A stretch of 64,000 nucleotides of DNA, taken from positions 1-64,000 of the forward strand of contig NZ_BMIG01000014.1 in NCBI RefSeq assembly GCF_014641715.1. The letters run 5' to 3'. Positions 46,865 through 56,409 of this stretch are shown one piece after another. Each line of letters starts with the position of its first letter. Within the stretch, counting starts at the first letter, position 1. The DNA comes from Polaromonas eurypsychrophila. GTDB lineage: Bacteria > Pseudomonadota > Gammaproteobacteria > Burkholderiales > Burkholderiaceae_C. Both the position numbers and the translations under genes were made by a program. The notes under the pieces are model-generated. The model saw only the letters and a list, made by a program, of their open reading frames with translations, was not told the origin of the DNA and made no database searches.

Positions 46865-47860
46865 TCAGACGATTCCTGCTCTGGCCGCCTGCTGATCCGC
46901 GTGGTATGAACTGCGCACCATCGGGCCCGACGCCGCGTTCAAAAAACCCATCTTGTAGGCTTCTTCCTCATACATTTTGAAGGTATCCGGGTTCACGTAG
47001 CGGCGCACCGGCATGTGGCCGCCAGATGGCTGAAGGTACTGGCCGATGGTCAGCATGTTGACGTCGTGGGTGCGCAGGTCACGCATCACGCCCAAAATTT
47101 CGGCATCTGTCTCTCCCAGCCCCACCATGAGGCCGGACTTGGTCGGTATGGCGGGATGCGCGTGCTTGAAATTTTTTAGCAGATTGAGCGAGTGTTGGAA
47201 ATCCGCGCCCGGACGGGCTTCTTTGTACAGGCGCGGCACAGTTTCGATGTTGTGATTCAGCACGTCTGGCGGCGCGGCACTGAGGATTCCCAGCGCCAAA
47301 TCAAGGCGGCCACCAAAGTCGGGCGTAAGGATTTCGATGCGCGTGTTCGGGGACAGTGCGCGGATTTGACGGATACAGGCTACGAAGTGGCTGGCGCCAC
47401 CGTCACGCAAATCATCGCGATCAACTGAAGTAACGACAACGTAGTTCAGCTTCATCAAGGCAATGGTTTGGGCCAGCCGCTGTGGTTCGTTGGCATCCAG
47501 CGGGTCGGGGCGGCCGGTGCTGACGTTGCAGAACCGGCAGCGCCGCGTACATTTGTCACCCATGATCATGAAGGTCGCGCTGCCTTTGCTCCAGCATTCG
47601 CCGATGTTGGGACAAGATGCCTCTTCGCACACGGTCACCAACTGGTGGGCGCGCACGATCTCTTTGATCTCCCCAAACCGACCCGAGGATGACGCCACCT
47701 TGACGCGAATCCAGTTTGGCTTGGGCAGTCTCTCGGCAGCAAGGTTTTCGTCGCGCTTGGTCTTGAGGGAACCTCTTTGGTGGTCCGGCCGAGGGCTGAT
47801 CGCGGACGCGTGCGGTATCACCGACACGATATTTCTGAAGCGGATGGTCTCAATGGTCAT
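46865..47860 (-). CDS. lipA: Lipoyl synthase
   Basis: This 331-residue radical SAM enzyme inserts two sulfurs into octanoyl groups to make lipoate. The auxiliary cluster motif [12 protein letters not shown] (C-x4-C-x5-C) and the radical SAM motif CTRRCRFC (C-x3-C-x2-C) are both present, and RSSYHAD near the end supplies the family serine. ATG at 47860 is chosen over one 12 codons upstream because it precedes the usual variable N-terminus. No lipB is adjacent, so it may be a second copy. It lies at the end of the Fe-S region, near two Nfu-type proteins. Confidence 0.93.
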   Translation of the reverse strand: MTIETIRFRNIVSVIPHASAISPRPDHQRGSLKTKRDENLAAERLPKPNWIRVKVASSSGRFGEIKEIVRAHQLVTVCEEASCPNIGECWSKGSATFMIMGDKCTRRCRFCNVSTGRPDPLDANEPQRLAQTIALMKLNYVVVTSVDRDDLRDGGASHFVACIRQIRALSPNTRIEILTPDFGGRLDLALGILSAAPPDVLNHNIETVPRLYKEARPGADFQHSLNLLKNFKHAHPAIPTKSGLMVGLGETDAEILGVMRDLRTHDVNMLTIGQYLQPSGGHMPVRRYVNPDTFKMYEEEAYKMGFLNAASGPMVRSSYHADQQAARAGIV

Positions 47861-47926
47861 GATGTGGGTGTCCTTGCACACTTTGCCCGCGCCCAAGGCG
47901 GTGCGATGTCAATCGAGGCATTTGTA

Positions 47927-48247
47927 TCAATCCCAGCGGCTATCGCGTATTTGAATCTCGCCGTTCTCGATGCGCACCGGGAAGGTGTGAGTCGGTTCAT
48001 AGGCTGGCGCGGACAACGCCGCGCCAGTGCGGATGCAAAAGCGTGCCCCGTGCCGAGGGCAAACGATCTGATCATTCTCGACAACGCCGCCGGTGAGCTG
48101 TCCACCATCATGGGTGCAAACGTCTTCGATGGCGAAGTACTTACCGTCGAGGTTGAATACGGCAATCTGCGCTTCGCCCGTATCTATGACCCGCCGCTCG
48201 CCTGGCGCGAGCTCTTCGCCCCGCGCGACCGTGATCCATTCACTCAT
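47927..48247 (-). CDS. Small Rieske-type [2Fe-2S] protein
   Basis: This 106-residue soluble protein has the two Rieske ligand pairs, CTHDGG near residue 44 and CPRHGARF near residue 63. The size fits a Rieske ferredoxin of the NirD/BphF type, which passes electrons to oxygenases or reductases. No oxygenase is nearby. It sits between the second nfu gene and lipA and may be a client or redox partner of the Fe-S assembly genes. Confidence 0.88.
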   Translation of the reverse strand: MSEWITVARGEELAPGERRVIDTGEAQIAVFNLDGKYFAIEDVCTHDGGQLTGGVVENDQIVCPRHGARFCIRTGAALSAPAYEPTHTFPVRIENGEIQIRDSRWD

Positions 48248-48582
48248 TTCAATCCTTTATTCAAAAAACTCAAATTTGGTGCTTGTGAAATTGTCAGCCG
48301 TCGTTACAGGACATCTCGATTTCCTTCATTCCCCCAGTTTCTTCTGTGCAAATTTCAGAATACCGGTCTTCAGGTTGATTCCGGATCAAGCCTGTGGCAG
48401 CGGCAAATTGCTCGCCGCTTTTGCCGGAAGGCATGGGCGCACGCAAACCATGGCCGCGTTGCGCGAAAAAGCGGGTTTACGGTTTGTCCTTGGTCGTGGG
48501 ACGGTCACACGTGTCCGGCAACGCGCCGCCGGGGCTAAGCGCCTGCGCCGGAATGATTGGCGGGCGGCGAGCGACGCGCAGG
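48248..48582. other. Gap between nfu-2 and the Rieske gene
   Basis: No credible coding region. A decayed palindromic unit (TTCCGGATCAAGCC) is at about 48372-48386. The AT-rich part near 48250-48290 could hold a promoter for the Rieske-lipA end of the cluster. Confidence 0.45.
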
Positions 48583-49287
48583 TCAACGGAGGGAATTACC
48601 TTGGCGGTCATGGGGGTCTTTGTTGCGTGGACTGACGGCGCGCGGGTAAAACGGCAGCTTCCCTGCTGCGTGGTCCGTCGCATCGATGATTTCCACGATT
48701 TCCGGAGCGACCCTTTTCACCATGACCTCGAAGCCCTGCCTCAAAGTCACCTGAGAGGACGCGCAGCCCTGGCAGCCGCCACTCATGCTGATAAAAAGCT
48801 TGCCTTCACGGACCTCCACGAGCGAAATCTTCCCGCCGTGGTTCGCGATGGAACGATTGACTTCCTTGTCCAGCAGTTGTTGAACCACCACGCCAAGCTC
48901 GGCATCGGATCGTCCTTGCGTGCTGGCGCAAGCCGCCATCTCCAGGATCGCCGGCACGCCGGTGAGCAGCTGTGTCCGGATGGCCGTACCGATGGTCGCT
49001 TTCAGTCCCGACCACGAGGGGCCCGACTCCTTGCCGATGGTCACCACGTTTTCCGCAATGAGCACGTTTGCCACACCGGAGAGCGCGAACAGTCGCTCGC
49101 CAAGCGGCGACCCGGCAGCCAGGTCCTTGTCGCCGAAGAAAAAGGGACCGCCGGAATGCAAGCTGCGGCTCACGGTGAACTTACAGGTGTCGGGGTCGGA
49201 GAGAGAAGTCTCCGCGCGGATGCTAATCGGCTGACCCACCAACGTCGGATTCGCAGGCGCCCTATCCGCAGACAAGGCTTCAGACAT
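48583..49287 (-). CDS. NifU/Nfu-type Fe-S scaffold protein, second copy
   Basis: This 234-residue protein has an N-terminal Nfu_N-like region (TCKFTVSRSLHSGGPFFF, then GVANVLIAENVVTIGKE) and a C-terminal NifU domain with the cluster cysteines in GGCQGCASS near residue 175. It carries an extra middle segment of about 70 residues. Its start overlaps mrp by 8 bases. Nfu proteins hand 4Fe-4S clusters to clients such as lipoyl synthase, which lies downstream. Confidence 0.82.
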   Translation of the reverse strand: MSEALSADRAPANPTLVGQPISIRAETSLSDPDTCKFTVSRSLHSGGPFFFGDKDLAAGSPLGERLFALSGVANVLIAENVVTIGKESGPSWSGLKATIGTAIRTQLLTGVPAILEMAACASTQGRSDAELGVVVQQLLDKEVNRSIANHGGKISLVEVREGKLFISMSGGCQGCASSQVTLRQGFEVMVKRVAPEIVEIIDATDHAAGKLPFYPRAVSPRNKDPHDRQGNSLR

Positions 49288-50533
49288 TTTCGACGTTCTT
49301 CGTCATAGCGCGCTCGCCCAAGGCGCGCAGATCGCTGAACGAATGGATACCGCTGTTGTGGCCATCGTTCCAATCGAACCCGATCGCGTAGTTGCCTACG
49401 CTCACAATCTGGCGCGGGCTCACATCAGGCCGCACCGTCTTGGGATCGAGCAGCTTGCGTCCGCTCATCTCCTCGACGCAGAGGGCGCAATGACACGACA
49501 GGCGCAGATCGCGGACGTCGAAGTCGTCGCGATGACCGTCCTCCCAGAGGATGGACAAGGTACGCGGATCGCGCCGCAGGAGACCGATTGGCGTATTGCG
49601 CGCTCCGGCAGGACGGACCGCGTCTTCCAGCCAGGCCGGCGCCCCCTGGTTGCTGTCCCACTTCCACACAAAAGGCTTCAGCGTAGCGACCGCCGCATGG
49701 AGCTGCGCCACCAGCGCAGCGGCGATGGTGACATAAACCTGAGAGCTAACCGACGTCGGCTGGTCCACCACGATGGGCCTACCCTCATCACCGCAGGTGA
49801 CGACATCGGCATCAAGGGGCAAGGCGCCGAGGAACGCTACGCCGAGCTCCTGACTCATCTGCTCGCCGCCGCCGTGACGGAAGATGTCCGTGCTTTCGCC
49901 GCAGTGGGGGCAGGTGAAAGTACGCATGTTCTCGACGATTCCTAGAATCGGGACTTGCACTTTCTCGAACATGCGCAAGCCGCGTCGGGCGATCTTGAGG
50001 CTCACGGCCTGGGGTGTCGTCACGATCACCACGCCCGACAGTGGCATGCTCTGCGCCAGCGTCAACTGAGTGTCGCCGGTGCCTGGCGGGAGGTCGAGGA
50101 TCAGATAGTCCAGGAGTCCCCATTGCACGCCGCCGACGAACATCTTCAGGTATTTGCCGACCATCGGGCCGCGCAGGACGGCCGGTTTGTCGTCTCCGGT
50201 CAGCATGCCCATCGACACCACCTTCAGGCCGTGCTTCTGCGCCGGAATCATCCTGCCTTGCGGAGTCATTGCTGGTGGCTCACCGGTCGGAATCCCGAGC
50301 ATGCCGGGAATACTTGGGCCAAGAATGTCGGCATCTACGATTCCGACACTCGCACCGAGCTGCTGCAGCGCCAGCGCCAGATTGACGCTCACCGTGGATT
50401 TACCGACGCCGCCCTTGCCGCTGCCGACGGCGATGATGTGGCGGATTCCCGGAAGTTTCTCGGGGCCGACGGGCGGCGGGGATAACGCGTCAGGCCCGTG
50501 CTGTGGGCTGTGGTCCGGCTCAGTGGTCTGCAT
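49280..50533 (-). CDS. Mrp/ApbC-type Fe-S cluster ATPase fused to a DUF971 domain
   Basis: This 417-residue protein has a ParA-like ATPase core with Walker A GSGKGGVGKST near residue 37, GIVDADILGPSIP, DYLILDLPPGTGD and the cluster-binding CPHC in MRTFTCPHCGES near residue 220. From about residue 300 a DUF971 domain follows (LSILWEDGHRDDFDVRDLRLSCHCALC). ATG at 50533 is preferred over a TTG two codons earlier. The fusion joins cluster transfer to a domain common as a separate neighbour of such ATPases. Confidence 0.88.
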   Translation of the reverse strand: MQTTEPDHSPQHGPDALSPPPVGPEKLPGIRHIIAVGSGKGGVGKSTVSVNLALALQQLGASVGIVDADILGPSIPGMLGIPTGEPPAMTPQGRMIPAQKHGLKVVSMGMLTGDDKPAVLRGPMVGKYLKMFVGGVQWGLLDYLILDLPPGTGDTQLTLAQSMPLSGVVIVTTPQAVSLKIARRGLRMFEKVQVPILGIVENMRTFTCPHCGESTDIFRHGGGEQMSQELGVAFLGALPLDADVVTCGDEGRPIVVDQPTSVSSQVYVTIAAALVAQLHAAVATLKPFVWKWDSNQGAPAWLEDAVRPAGARNTPIGLLRRDPRTLSILWEDGHRDDFDVRDLRLSCHCALCVEEMSGRKLLDPKTVRPDVSPRQIVSVGNYAIGFDWNDGHNSGIHSFSDLRALGERAMTKNVENV

Positions 50534-50574
50534 GGTCAAACTCCTTGTCTTTTCAGTTCAGGGGTGAGTCAATG

Positions 50575-51198
50575 TCATGCGGCAGGATCCCACATGGCAG
50601 AGAAAAAATTCAACTCGCACTGCATGGCGTACGTGTAGGCATCCCTTACCGCCCGGCTGTCTTGTGCCATCGAGTCCAGTAGCGATTCCACTCGGGCGAT
50701 GAGGGCCTGGAAATCAGGACTGCTGTAGGTAGCAATCCAGGGTTGGTAAGGATTGTCGGCTCCTATCGTCTGCGCCAGCTCGGTACCCAGATAGCCGTAG
50801 AGCCGCATGCAAGGGGTCATGGCCGCAAGGGTTTCGCCTGGGTCGCTCTGCCCAGCCGTCGCAAGCAAGAAATTGGTATAGACGGCTACCGCCGGATACG
50901 GTTGCACGCAATCCAGTTTTATCTTGAGCTCTTTCGCGTAACCAGCGTGGAGCTCAAGTTCCCGCAAGACCTCGTTCAACAGTTCGCAAAGGTGGGTAAA
51001 AGTCGCCATGTCCTGGCTGCGGGCGGCGGCGAACGCATAGGCGCGAGCGAACGCGTTTAGAAAGAATGCATCCTGGGCGACGTAGCGCTTAAAGGTTTCG
51101 GGGTCAAGCGTGCCGTCGGCCAGCCCGCGAACGAAAGGGTGATGCAGGCACTCATCGGCCAGGCGCAAATTCTGCTTCCAAAGGATGTCGTGAAGCAT
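50575..51198 (-). CDS. TenA-family protein (thiaminase II/aminopyrimidine hydrolase-like)
   Basis: This 207-residue all-helical protein has TenA features: HPFVRGLADGTLDPETFKRYVAQDAFFL, the family cysteine in TPCMRLYGYLG near residue 128 and the late glutamate in CELNFFSAMW. TenA enzymes salvage thiamin pyrimidine. Its position inside a Suf/Nfu/Mrp run, with no thi genes, is unexpected; a different substrate is possible. Confidence 0.8.
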   Translation of the reverse strand: MLHDILWKQNLRLADECLHHPFVRGLADGTLDPETFKRYVAQDAFFLNAFARAYAFAAARSQDMATFTHLCELLNEVLRELELHAGYAKELKIKLDCVQPYPAVAVYTNFLLATAGQSDPGETLAAMTPCMRLYGYLGTELAQTIGADNPYQPWIATYSSPDFQALIARVESLLDSMAQDSRAVRDAYTYAMQCELNFFSAMWDPAA

Positions 51199-51262
51199 CT
51201 ATCCCACCCGGTAGGCCATTGGCCAGAATTGACTGACGTGGGCCAGTGCGCTGTACGGCAAG

Positions 51263-51823
51263 CTACACCGCCACGACTTCAATGTCTGGTTCTATCGTCC
51301 GCACCAAATTCTCGATACCTTTGAGCGTGCCGGAAATTGAGCTCGGGCAGCTACCGCAAGCACCCTGGTAGTGAATGCTGAGATAGTTGCCGGCCAGGCC
51401 GACCACATGCAGATCGCCGCCATCGCTTTGCAGAGAAGGGCGAATTCGCTCATCCAGCAGTACGTTGATTTCTTCAAGGCGTGCCTGGTCTTCGTCGCTA
51501 AGGTCGGCAATGGTCGCACGTGCTGCAAATACCGAAGCGGCGGATTGCGCAGCTGCCGCCGGTGCGGCGCGCAATGGCACCGCAATCAGGCGCACCAGCT
51601 CGGGCCAGTCGGCGCCGCCATCTTGCGTCACGGTGAGCCAGCGATCCACGTAAAACACATTGCTGACATGCTCAATGTCGAACAGCGTGGAGGCCAGCTT
51701 ATCGTCCTGGGCCTGGATTGCGTTTTCATAGGAATGCGTGATGCCCCAGGTCAGCGGCTCATGAAGCGTAAATTTCACCGCATTCGGATTCGGTGTGTCT
51801 TCAATGTCAGCAATTTTTGGCAT
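51263..51823 (-). CDS. nfu: Nfu-type Fe-S carrier
   Basis: This 186-residue protein starts MPKIADIEDTPNPNAVKF, the Nfu_N signature, and has a C-terminal NifU domain (LLDERIRPSLQSDGGD, then GACGSCPSS with the CxxC ligands). The ATG at 51823 is chosen because an in-frame extension upstream overlaps grxD. It follows grxD by 16 bases. Confidence 0.88.
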   Translation of the reverse strand: MPKIADIEDTPNPNAVKFTLHEPLTWGITHSYENAIQAQDDKLASTLFDIEHVSNVFYVDRWLTVTQDGGADWPELVRLIAVPLRAAPAAAAQSAASVFAARATIADLSDEDQARLEEINVLLDERIRPSLQSDGGDLHVVGLAGNYLSIHYQGACGSCPSSISGTLKGIENLVRTIEPDIEVVAV

Positions 51824-51839
51824 GTCGATTTCCTCCCGC

Positions 51840-52166
51840 TTATCCTTCTGCTGCTTGCAGCAATTTTTGCAGTTCACCTTGTTCAAACATCTCGCGCATG
51901 ATGTCCGAACCGCCCACAAATTCGCCCTTGATATAAAGCTGCGGAATGGTCGGCCAATTACCGTAGGATTTGATGCCATCCCGGATTTCCGGGTCGGCCA
52001 GCACGTCAACTGTGAAGAGACTTGGTCCGCCGCATGCGCGCAGCATCTGGATCGCCGCGCCTGAAAAGCCGCACTGCGGAAATTGGGGTGTGCCTTTCAT
52101 GTAAAGCACGACCGGATTAGTCGTCACCTGCTGCTTGATTCTGGTCTGCGCATCCATCATGTTCAT
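51840..52166 (-). CDS. grxD: Monothiol glutaredoxin, Grx4/GrxD type
   Basis: This 108-residue protein has the monothiol active site CGFS in GTPQFPQCGFSGAA near residue 33 and the glutathione-binding NWPTIPQLYIKGEFVGGSDI. Grx4 proteins carry [2Fe-2S] with glutathione and pair with BolA, which is the neighbouring gene. Confidence 0.95.
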   Translation of the reverse strand: MNMMDAQTRIKQQVTTNPVVLYMKGTPQFPQCGFSGAAIQMLRACGGPSLFTVDVLADPEIRDGIKSYGNWPTIPQLYIKGEFVGGSDIMREMFEQGELQKLLQAAEG

Positions 52167-52192
52167 TCTCCAAAGTTGTTGGGGGATCGGTT

Positions 52193-52435
52193 TTACCGCT
52201 GAATAAGCCAGGCGTCCGGCGTGAAGGTTCGTATTGATAAGGCGTGAATCTCCGAACGCATACGCCCGCCCAGTGCGCTATACACCAGTTGATGCTGCTG
52301 CACCATGCTTTTGCCAGTGAATTGTGGGCTGACGATCACCGCTTCAAAGTGCTGTCCGTCATCCCCCCGCACTTCGACGTGGTCGCTTGGCAAGCCATCC
52401 AGGATGTAGCTTCTCAATTCAGCTGCTGTCAGCAT
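52193..52435 (-). CDS. bolA: BolA-family protein
   Basis: This 80-residue protein has the BolA core (DHVEVRGDDGQHFEAVIVS, KSMVQQHQLVYSALGGRM) and the C-terminal IHALSIRTFTPDAW. The histidine and an upstream residue can bridge a [2Fe-2S] cluster with monothiol glutaredoxin. It lies 26 bases before grxD. Confidence 0.92.
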   Translation of the reverse strand: MLTAAELRSYILDGLPSDHVEVRGDDGQHFEAVIVSPQFTGKSMVQQHQLVYSALGGRMRSEIHALSIRTFTPDAWLIQR

Positions 52436-52539
52436 GGGCGTCTCTCAATCTAAAGTTACTGTGAACACAGACAAGGCATGCAAGAGCGATACGTTCACTG
52501 AACGCTCTGTGTACGCCGAGAGAAAAATTAATCGCATCT

Positions 52540-53025
52540 TCATGCATCCCCGATCGTGACGTGCATCGGATCTTGTTCCGCCTCGGTTGATGTGCGAGCA
52601 ACTGCGCTGAATGCAGCATGAAGCGTGTGCCATGGCAAGATCGCGCATTTGACGCGAACCGGCAGGTCGGCTATTCCGGCAAACACCACCAACCGCCCCA
52701 TGTGGTGATCGCCGCTCAGATCGAGCTTGCCGGTCGACATGGCGGTAAATTCGCGAATCAGTGTTTCTGCCTCTTGCCGGGTTTTCCCCTTGACGGCGAC
52801 TGTCATCATCGAGGCCGACGCCTTGCAGATTGCGCACGATGCACCTTGAAACGCTATGGCGTCGATGCAGCCGCCTCCGAGATGGAGAGCCACGTCAATG
52901 TGGTCGCCGCACAGCGGGTTGTGGCCCGACGCCTGATGACTGGCGTGCTCGAGCGTGCCGTAATTGCGCGGCTTCCTGTTGTGGTCCAGGATGACCTCTT
53001 GGTACAAGGCTCTGGGATCGGCCAT
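52540..53025 (-). CDS. sufU: SufU/IscU-like scaffold or sulfur-transfer protein
   Basis: This 161-residue protein has the three ligand cysteines in NPLCGDHI, ASCAICKASASM and RVKCAILPWHT, in SufU spacing. It starts with ALYQEVILDHNRKPRNYG. The ATG overlaps the sufS stop by one base (TAATG). SufU replaces SufE as partner of SufS in many bacteria; a sufE gene is not present here. Confidence 0.92.
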   Translation of the reverse strand: MADPRALYQEVILDHNRKPRNYGTLEHASHQASGHNPLCGDHIDVALHLGGGCIDAIAFQGASCAICKASASMMTVAVKGKTRQEAETLIREFTAMSTGKLDLSGDHHMGRLVVFAGIADLPVRVKCAILPWHTLHAAFSAVARTSTEAEQDPMHVTIGDA

Positions 53026-54284
53026 TAGGCAAACACTTTCTGCACGCTGCGAATGCCGGCGACGAGGGTATCGACTTCTGACAGGGTGTTGTAGAACGCA
53101 AACGAGGCGCGCGAGGTCGCTGGCAGCTTGTAGCGCTGCATCACCGGCTGCGCACAATGGTGCCCGGTGCGCACTGCGATGCCGTCCTGATTAAGGAGTG
53201 TCCCGATGTCGTGGGGATGTACGCCGTCAACGGTAAACGACAGCACCGCGGCCTTGCTTTTGGCGGTGCCGATAATACGCACGCCTGGCATGCGACTTAA
53301 CTGCGTGGTCGCGTGATGAAGCAGGCTGAGCTCGTGCTGTTCGATAGCCTCCATACCGATGGTTGACAAATAATCCACTGCGGTAGCCAGTCCGATGGCG
53401 GCTGCAATAGGGGGCGTTCCAGCCTCGAATTTGTGGGGGATTGTGTTGTAGGTGGTCTTTTCAAACGTCACCGACAGGATCATGTCGCCACCCCCCTTGA
53501 AGGGCTGCATCCGCTCCAGCAACGCCGCCTTGCCGTAGAGGATTCCGATGCCGGTCGGGCCGCACAGCTTGTGCCCCGAAAAGGCATAAAAGTCGCAGTC
53601 GAGGTCTTGTACATCGACCGGCATGTGCGGCACGGCCTGGGCGCCATCGACCAGCACCGGCACGCCGCGCGCATGCGCAAAGGCGATCATCTGCTTGATC
53701 GGGTTGATGGTGCCCAGCGCGTTGGAGACGTGCATCACGCTGACAAATTTGGTGCGCTTGTTGAACAACCTTTCGTAGTCTTCAATCACCAGCTCTCCCG
53801 CGTCGTTGATTGGCACCACACGAATTGTTGCGCCTTTTTCTTCAGCCAGCATCTGCCACGGCACGATGTTGGAGTGGTGCTCCATCGTGGTCAGGATAAT
53901 TTCGTCGCCTGGCCCTATGAACTTGCGGCCGTAGCCATGCATCACCAGATTGATGGCATCGGTGGTGCCGCTGGTGAAAATTACTTCGCGCTCTTCACGC
54001 GCATGGATGAAATGCTGCAGTTTGCGCCGCGCCTGCTCATACGCGTTGGTCGCGATTTCCGACAGGCTATGCACCGCACGGTTGATATTGGCGTGCTGCG
54101 TGGTCTGGTATCGCACCAGCCGATCAATGACCTGCTGCGGCATCTGGCTTGATGCGGCATTGTCGAGATAGACCAGCGGCTTGCTGTTGACCTGCAGCTT
54201 GAGGATGGGGAAATCAGCGCGAATGCGCTCGACGTCAAAACCTTGCACCACCGGCGTTTTACGTACCGCTTGCAGCGCGTTCAT
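53025..54284 (-). CDS. sufS: Cysteine desulfurase SufS
   Basis: This 419-residue pyridoxal-phosphate enzyme mobilises sulfur from cysteine. Visible are VYLDNAASSQMP, the cofactor lysine in SGHKLCGPTG near residue 235, and the active cysteine in RTGHHCAQP near residue 372. Overlaps of 4 bases with sufD and 1 base with sufU indicate coupled translation. Confidence 0.95.
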   Translation of the reverse strand: MNALQAVRKTPVVQGFDVERIRADFPILKLQVNSKPLVYLDNAASSQMPQQVIDRLVRYQTTQHANINRAVHSLSEIATNAYEQARRKLQHFIHAREEREVIFTSGTTDAINLVMHGYGRKFIGPGDEIILTTMEHHSNIVPWQMLAEEKGATIRVVPINDAGELVIEDYERLFNKRTKFVSVMHVSNALGTINPIKQMIAFAHARGVPVLVDGAQAVPHMPVDVQDLDCDFYAFSGHKLCGPTGIGILYGKAALLERMQPFKGGGDMILSVTFEKTTYNTIPHKFEAGTPPIAAAIGLATAVDYLSTIGMEAIEQHELSLLHHATTQLSRMPGVRIIGTAKSKAAVLSFTVDGVHPHDIGTLLNQDGIAVRTGHHCAQPVMQRYKLPATSRASFAFYNTLSEVDTLVAGIRSVQKVFA

Positions 54285-55618
54285 GGTAAACCTGTTGTTT
54301 GTTCGAGCACCGTCTGCTCAAGTTGTCGCTTGAGCGAGGCGATGGGAATGCGGTCGATGATCTCGGCGCCGAACGCATAGGTCAGCAGGTTGCGGGCCGC
54401 TGCCTCGGTCAGCCCGCGGCTTTGCAGGTAAAACACCTCTTCGCTGTCGAGCTGGCCAACAGTTGCGCCATGCGTACATTTGACATCCGACGCAAAAATC
54501 TCGAGCTGCGGTTTGGTATCGATGTGCGCCTTGGCAGACAAGAGCAGGTTACGGTTGTTCTGCTGCGCGTCGGTACGCTGCGCGCCTTCGCGCACCATGA
54601 CCTTGCCGTCGAACACAGCATGTGCGCTGCCGCCGACGATGCATTTGTGCAGTTGGCGGCTGCTGCCGTGTGGCTGGGCATGGTCGATGCAGCTGTGGGT
54701 GTCGGCCAGCTGCCGGCCGGAGATCAGCGCCAGACCGTCGAGCGCACAAGTGGCGCCCTCGGCCGTTTGCAGCACGTTCAGGTTGTAGCGCGACAAGCGC
54801 GCGCCCAGTGCGACGCTGACCGACTGGTAGTTGCTGGCGCGACCGAGCGACACGGCGCAGTTGGCAATGTGCAGCGCTTTGCTGCCTTCGCGCTGGACCC
54901 GGACGTGCGTCACATGTGCATTGTCTTTCAGCACGATTTCGGCCACGGTATTGGTGAAATGGGTTTCCTCCTGCCAGCGCGGCTGGTGCAACACGACGTA
55001 ATCTTCGATCACGGTCACGGCGCTGCCGGCCTCGGCAAGCACCAGACAGCGCGGGGTACTCACAACATCTTTCTGGGTCGCAATAAACAGCAAATGGACT
55101 GGCGCTGCCACCGCTTCGTCACGCGGGACGATGACAACTGCAGCATCGTGCAGAAAGGCGGTATTTTGCGCGGCAAATGCATCCTTGGTGAAGGGTGCGT
55201 GCTGGCCGAGATGGGGCTTAATGGCCGCTGCGTGCACAGCCATCGCCGCCGTCAGGTTGGACACCACCGCGCCGCTGCGGGTACCGTGAACTCCATTGGC
55301 AGAGGACAACTCCGGTGCAAAGATACCATCCACAAACACCAGTCGGGTGCTCGCTTCTTCAATAAAAAAGTGCGCCACATCGGCTACTTTTAGGTAGCTT
55401 GCGCTTAGCGCCGGCGTAAACGAGGTCTTGCCAATCAGGGAAATATCGGTGAAACGCCACTCCTCGTCGCGCGTGGTCGGCAGCCTCAAAACACCCAAGC
55501 GCTCGACCGCCTCCGCGCGCAGCGCCTTGAGCCACGCCGCCTGCTGCGGCTGTCCTGCCAACAGGCTTTCGAGGGTGCGCCCGGCAATCGGCGGCGTCAG
55601 GAGGGTGGTTTCGCTCAT
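54281..55618 (-). CDS. sufD: Fe-S assembly protein SufD
   Basis: This 445-residue member of the SufBCD scaffold shows the N-terminal LGVLRLPTTRDEEWRFTD and the C-terminal beta-helix core with VKCTHGATVGQLDSEEVFYLQSRGL, which contains the histidine involved in cluster building. It overlaps sufC and sufS by 4 bases each. Confidence 0.95.
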   Translation of the reverse strand: MSETTLLTPPIAGRTLESLLAGQPQQAAWLKALRAEAVERLGVLRLPTTRDEEWRFTDISLIGKTSFTPALSASYLKVADVAHFFIEEASTRLVFVDGIFAPELSSANGVHGTRSGAVVSNLTAAMAVHAAAIKPHLGQHAPFTKDAFAAQNTAFLHDAAVVIVPRDEAVAAPVHLLFIATQKDVVSTPRCLVLAEAGSAVTVIEDYVVLHQPRWQEETHFTNTVAEIVLKDNAHVTHVRVQREGSKALHIANCAVSLGRASNYQSVSVALGARLSRYNLNVLQTAEGATCALDGLALISGRQLADTHSCIDHAQPHGSSRQLHKCIVGGSAHAVFDGKVMVREGAQRTDAQQNNRNLLLSAKAHIDTKPQLEIFASDVKCTHGATVGQLDSEEVFYLQSRGLTEAAARNLLTYAFGAEIIDRIPIASLKRQLEQTVLEQTTGLP

Positions 55619-56409
55619 ACGGTCTCACCCGCAGTGGTCTTGTGCTCGTCGCTGACCCACTCGTAGCCGCGCGCCTCAAGCTCGAGTGCCAGCGCCTTGC
55701 CGCCGGTCTTGATTATGCGACCGCCATCCATCACGTGCACGTAATCGGGCACGATATAGTTCAACAGGCGCTGATAGTGCGTCACCATCACAATCGCATT
55801 GTCTTGGGTGGTGAGCTGATTCACACCGTGGGCGACGATTCTGAGCGCGTCGATATCGAGGCCGGAATCGGTCTCGTCAAGAACCGCCAGACGCGGCTCA
55901 AGCAACGCCATTTGCAGTATTTCGTTGCGCTTTTTTTCGCCGCCGGAAAAACCTTCGTTGACGCTGCGGTCAAGAAACTCAGGGTTCATCTCCAGCAGCC
56001 CCATCCTTTCGCGCACGAAGTCGTCAAACTCAAGCGGGTCGAGCTCCTCTTTGCCGCGCTGTTTTTGATGCGTGTTGTACGTCAGGCGCAGAAACTGGCT
56101 GTTGATGACGCCGGGTACCTCGATTGGATATTGAAAAGCCAGAAAAAAGCCGGCTCGCGCGCGTTCTTCGGGTTTCAGCGCCAACAGGTTCTGGCCCTCG
56201 AAAAGCACACTGCCTCCGGTCACTTCATAAGCTGGATGGCCCGCGAGTACCTTGGCGAAGGTGCTTTTGCCCGAACCGTTTTGGCCCATGATGGCGTGGA
56301 CTTCACCGCTCCTGACCGTGAAGTCAAGATCTTTCAGAATTTCCACGCTATTCACGCTCGCGCACAGTCCGTGCACTTCAAGCAATACTTTGCTGTTCGG
56401 GTTAATCAT
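55615..56409 (-). CDS. sufC: Fe-S assembly ATPase SufC
   Basis: This 264-residue soluble ABC ATPase has Walker [12 protein letters not shown]-loop [12 protein letters not shown], signature [11 protein letters not shown], Walker [15 protein letters not shown] and the H-loop histidine in MVTHYQRLL. It overlaps sufB and sufD by 4 bases. Confidence 0.96.
   Translation of the reverse strand: MINPNSKVLLEVHGLCASVNSVEILKDLDFTVRSGEVHAIMGQNGSGKSTFAKVLAGHPAYEVTGGSVLFEGQNLLALKPEERARAGFFLAFQYPIEVPGVINSQFLRLTYNTHQKQRGKEELDPLEFDDFVRERMGLLEMNPEFLDRSVNEGFSGGEKKRNEILQMALLEPRLAVLDETDSGLDIDALRIVAHGVNQLTTQDNAIVMVTHYQRLLNYIVPDYVHVMDGGRIIKTGGKALALELEARGYEWVSDEHKTTAGETV

Noticed and set aside
48386..48586. 66-codon reverse frame between the Rieske and nfu-2 genes
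   Set aside because: It is Arg-rich, has no ribosome site, overlaps the end of nfu-2 and shows no family motif.
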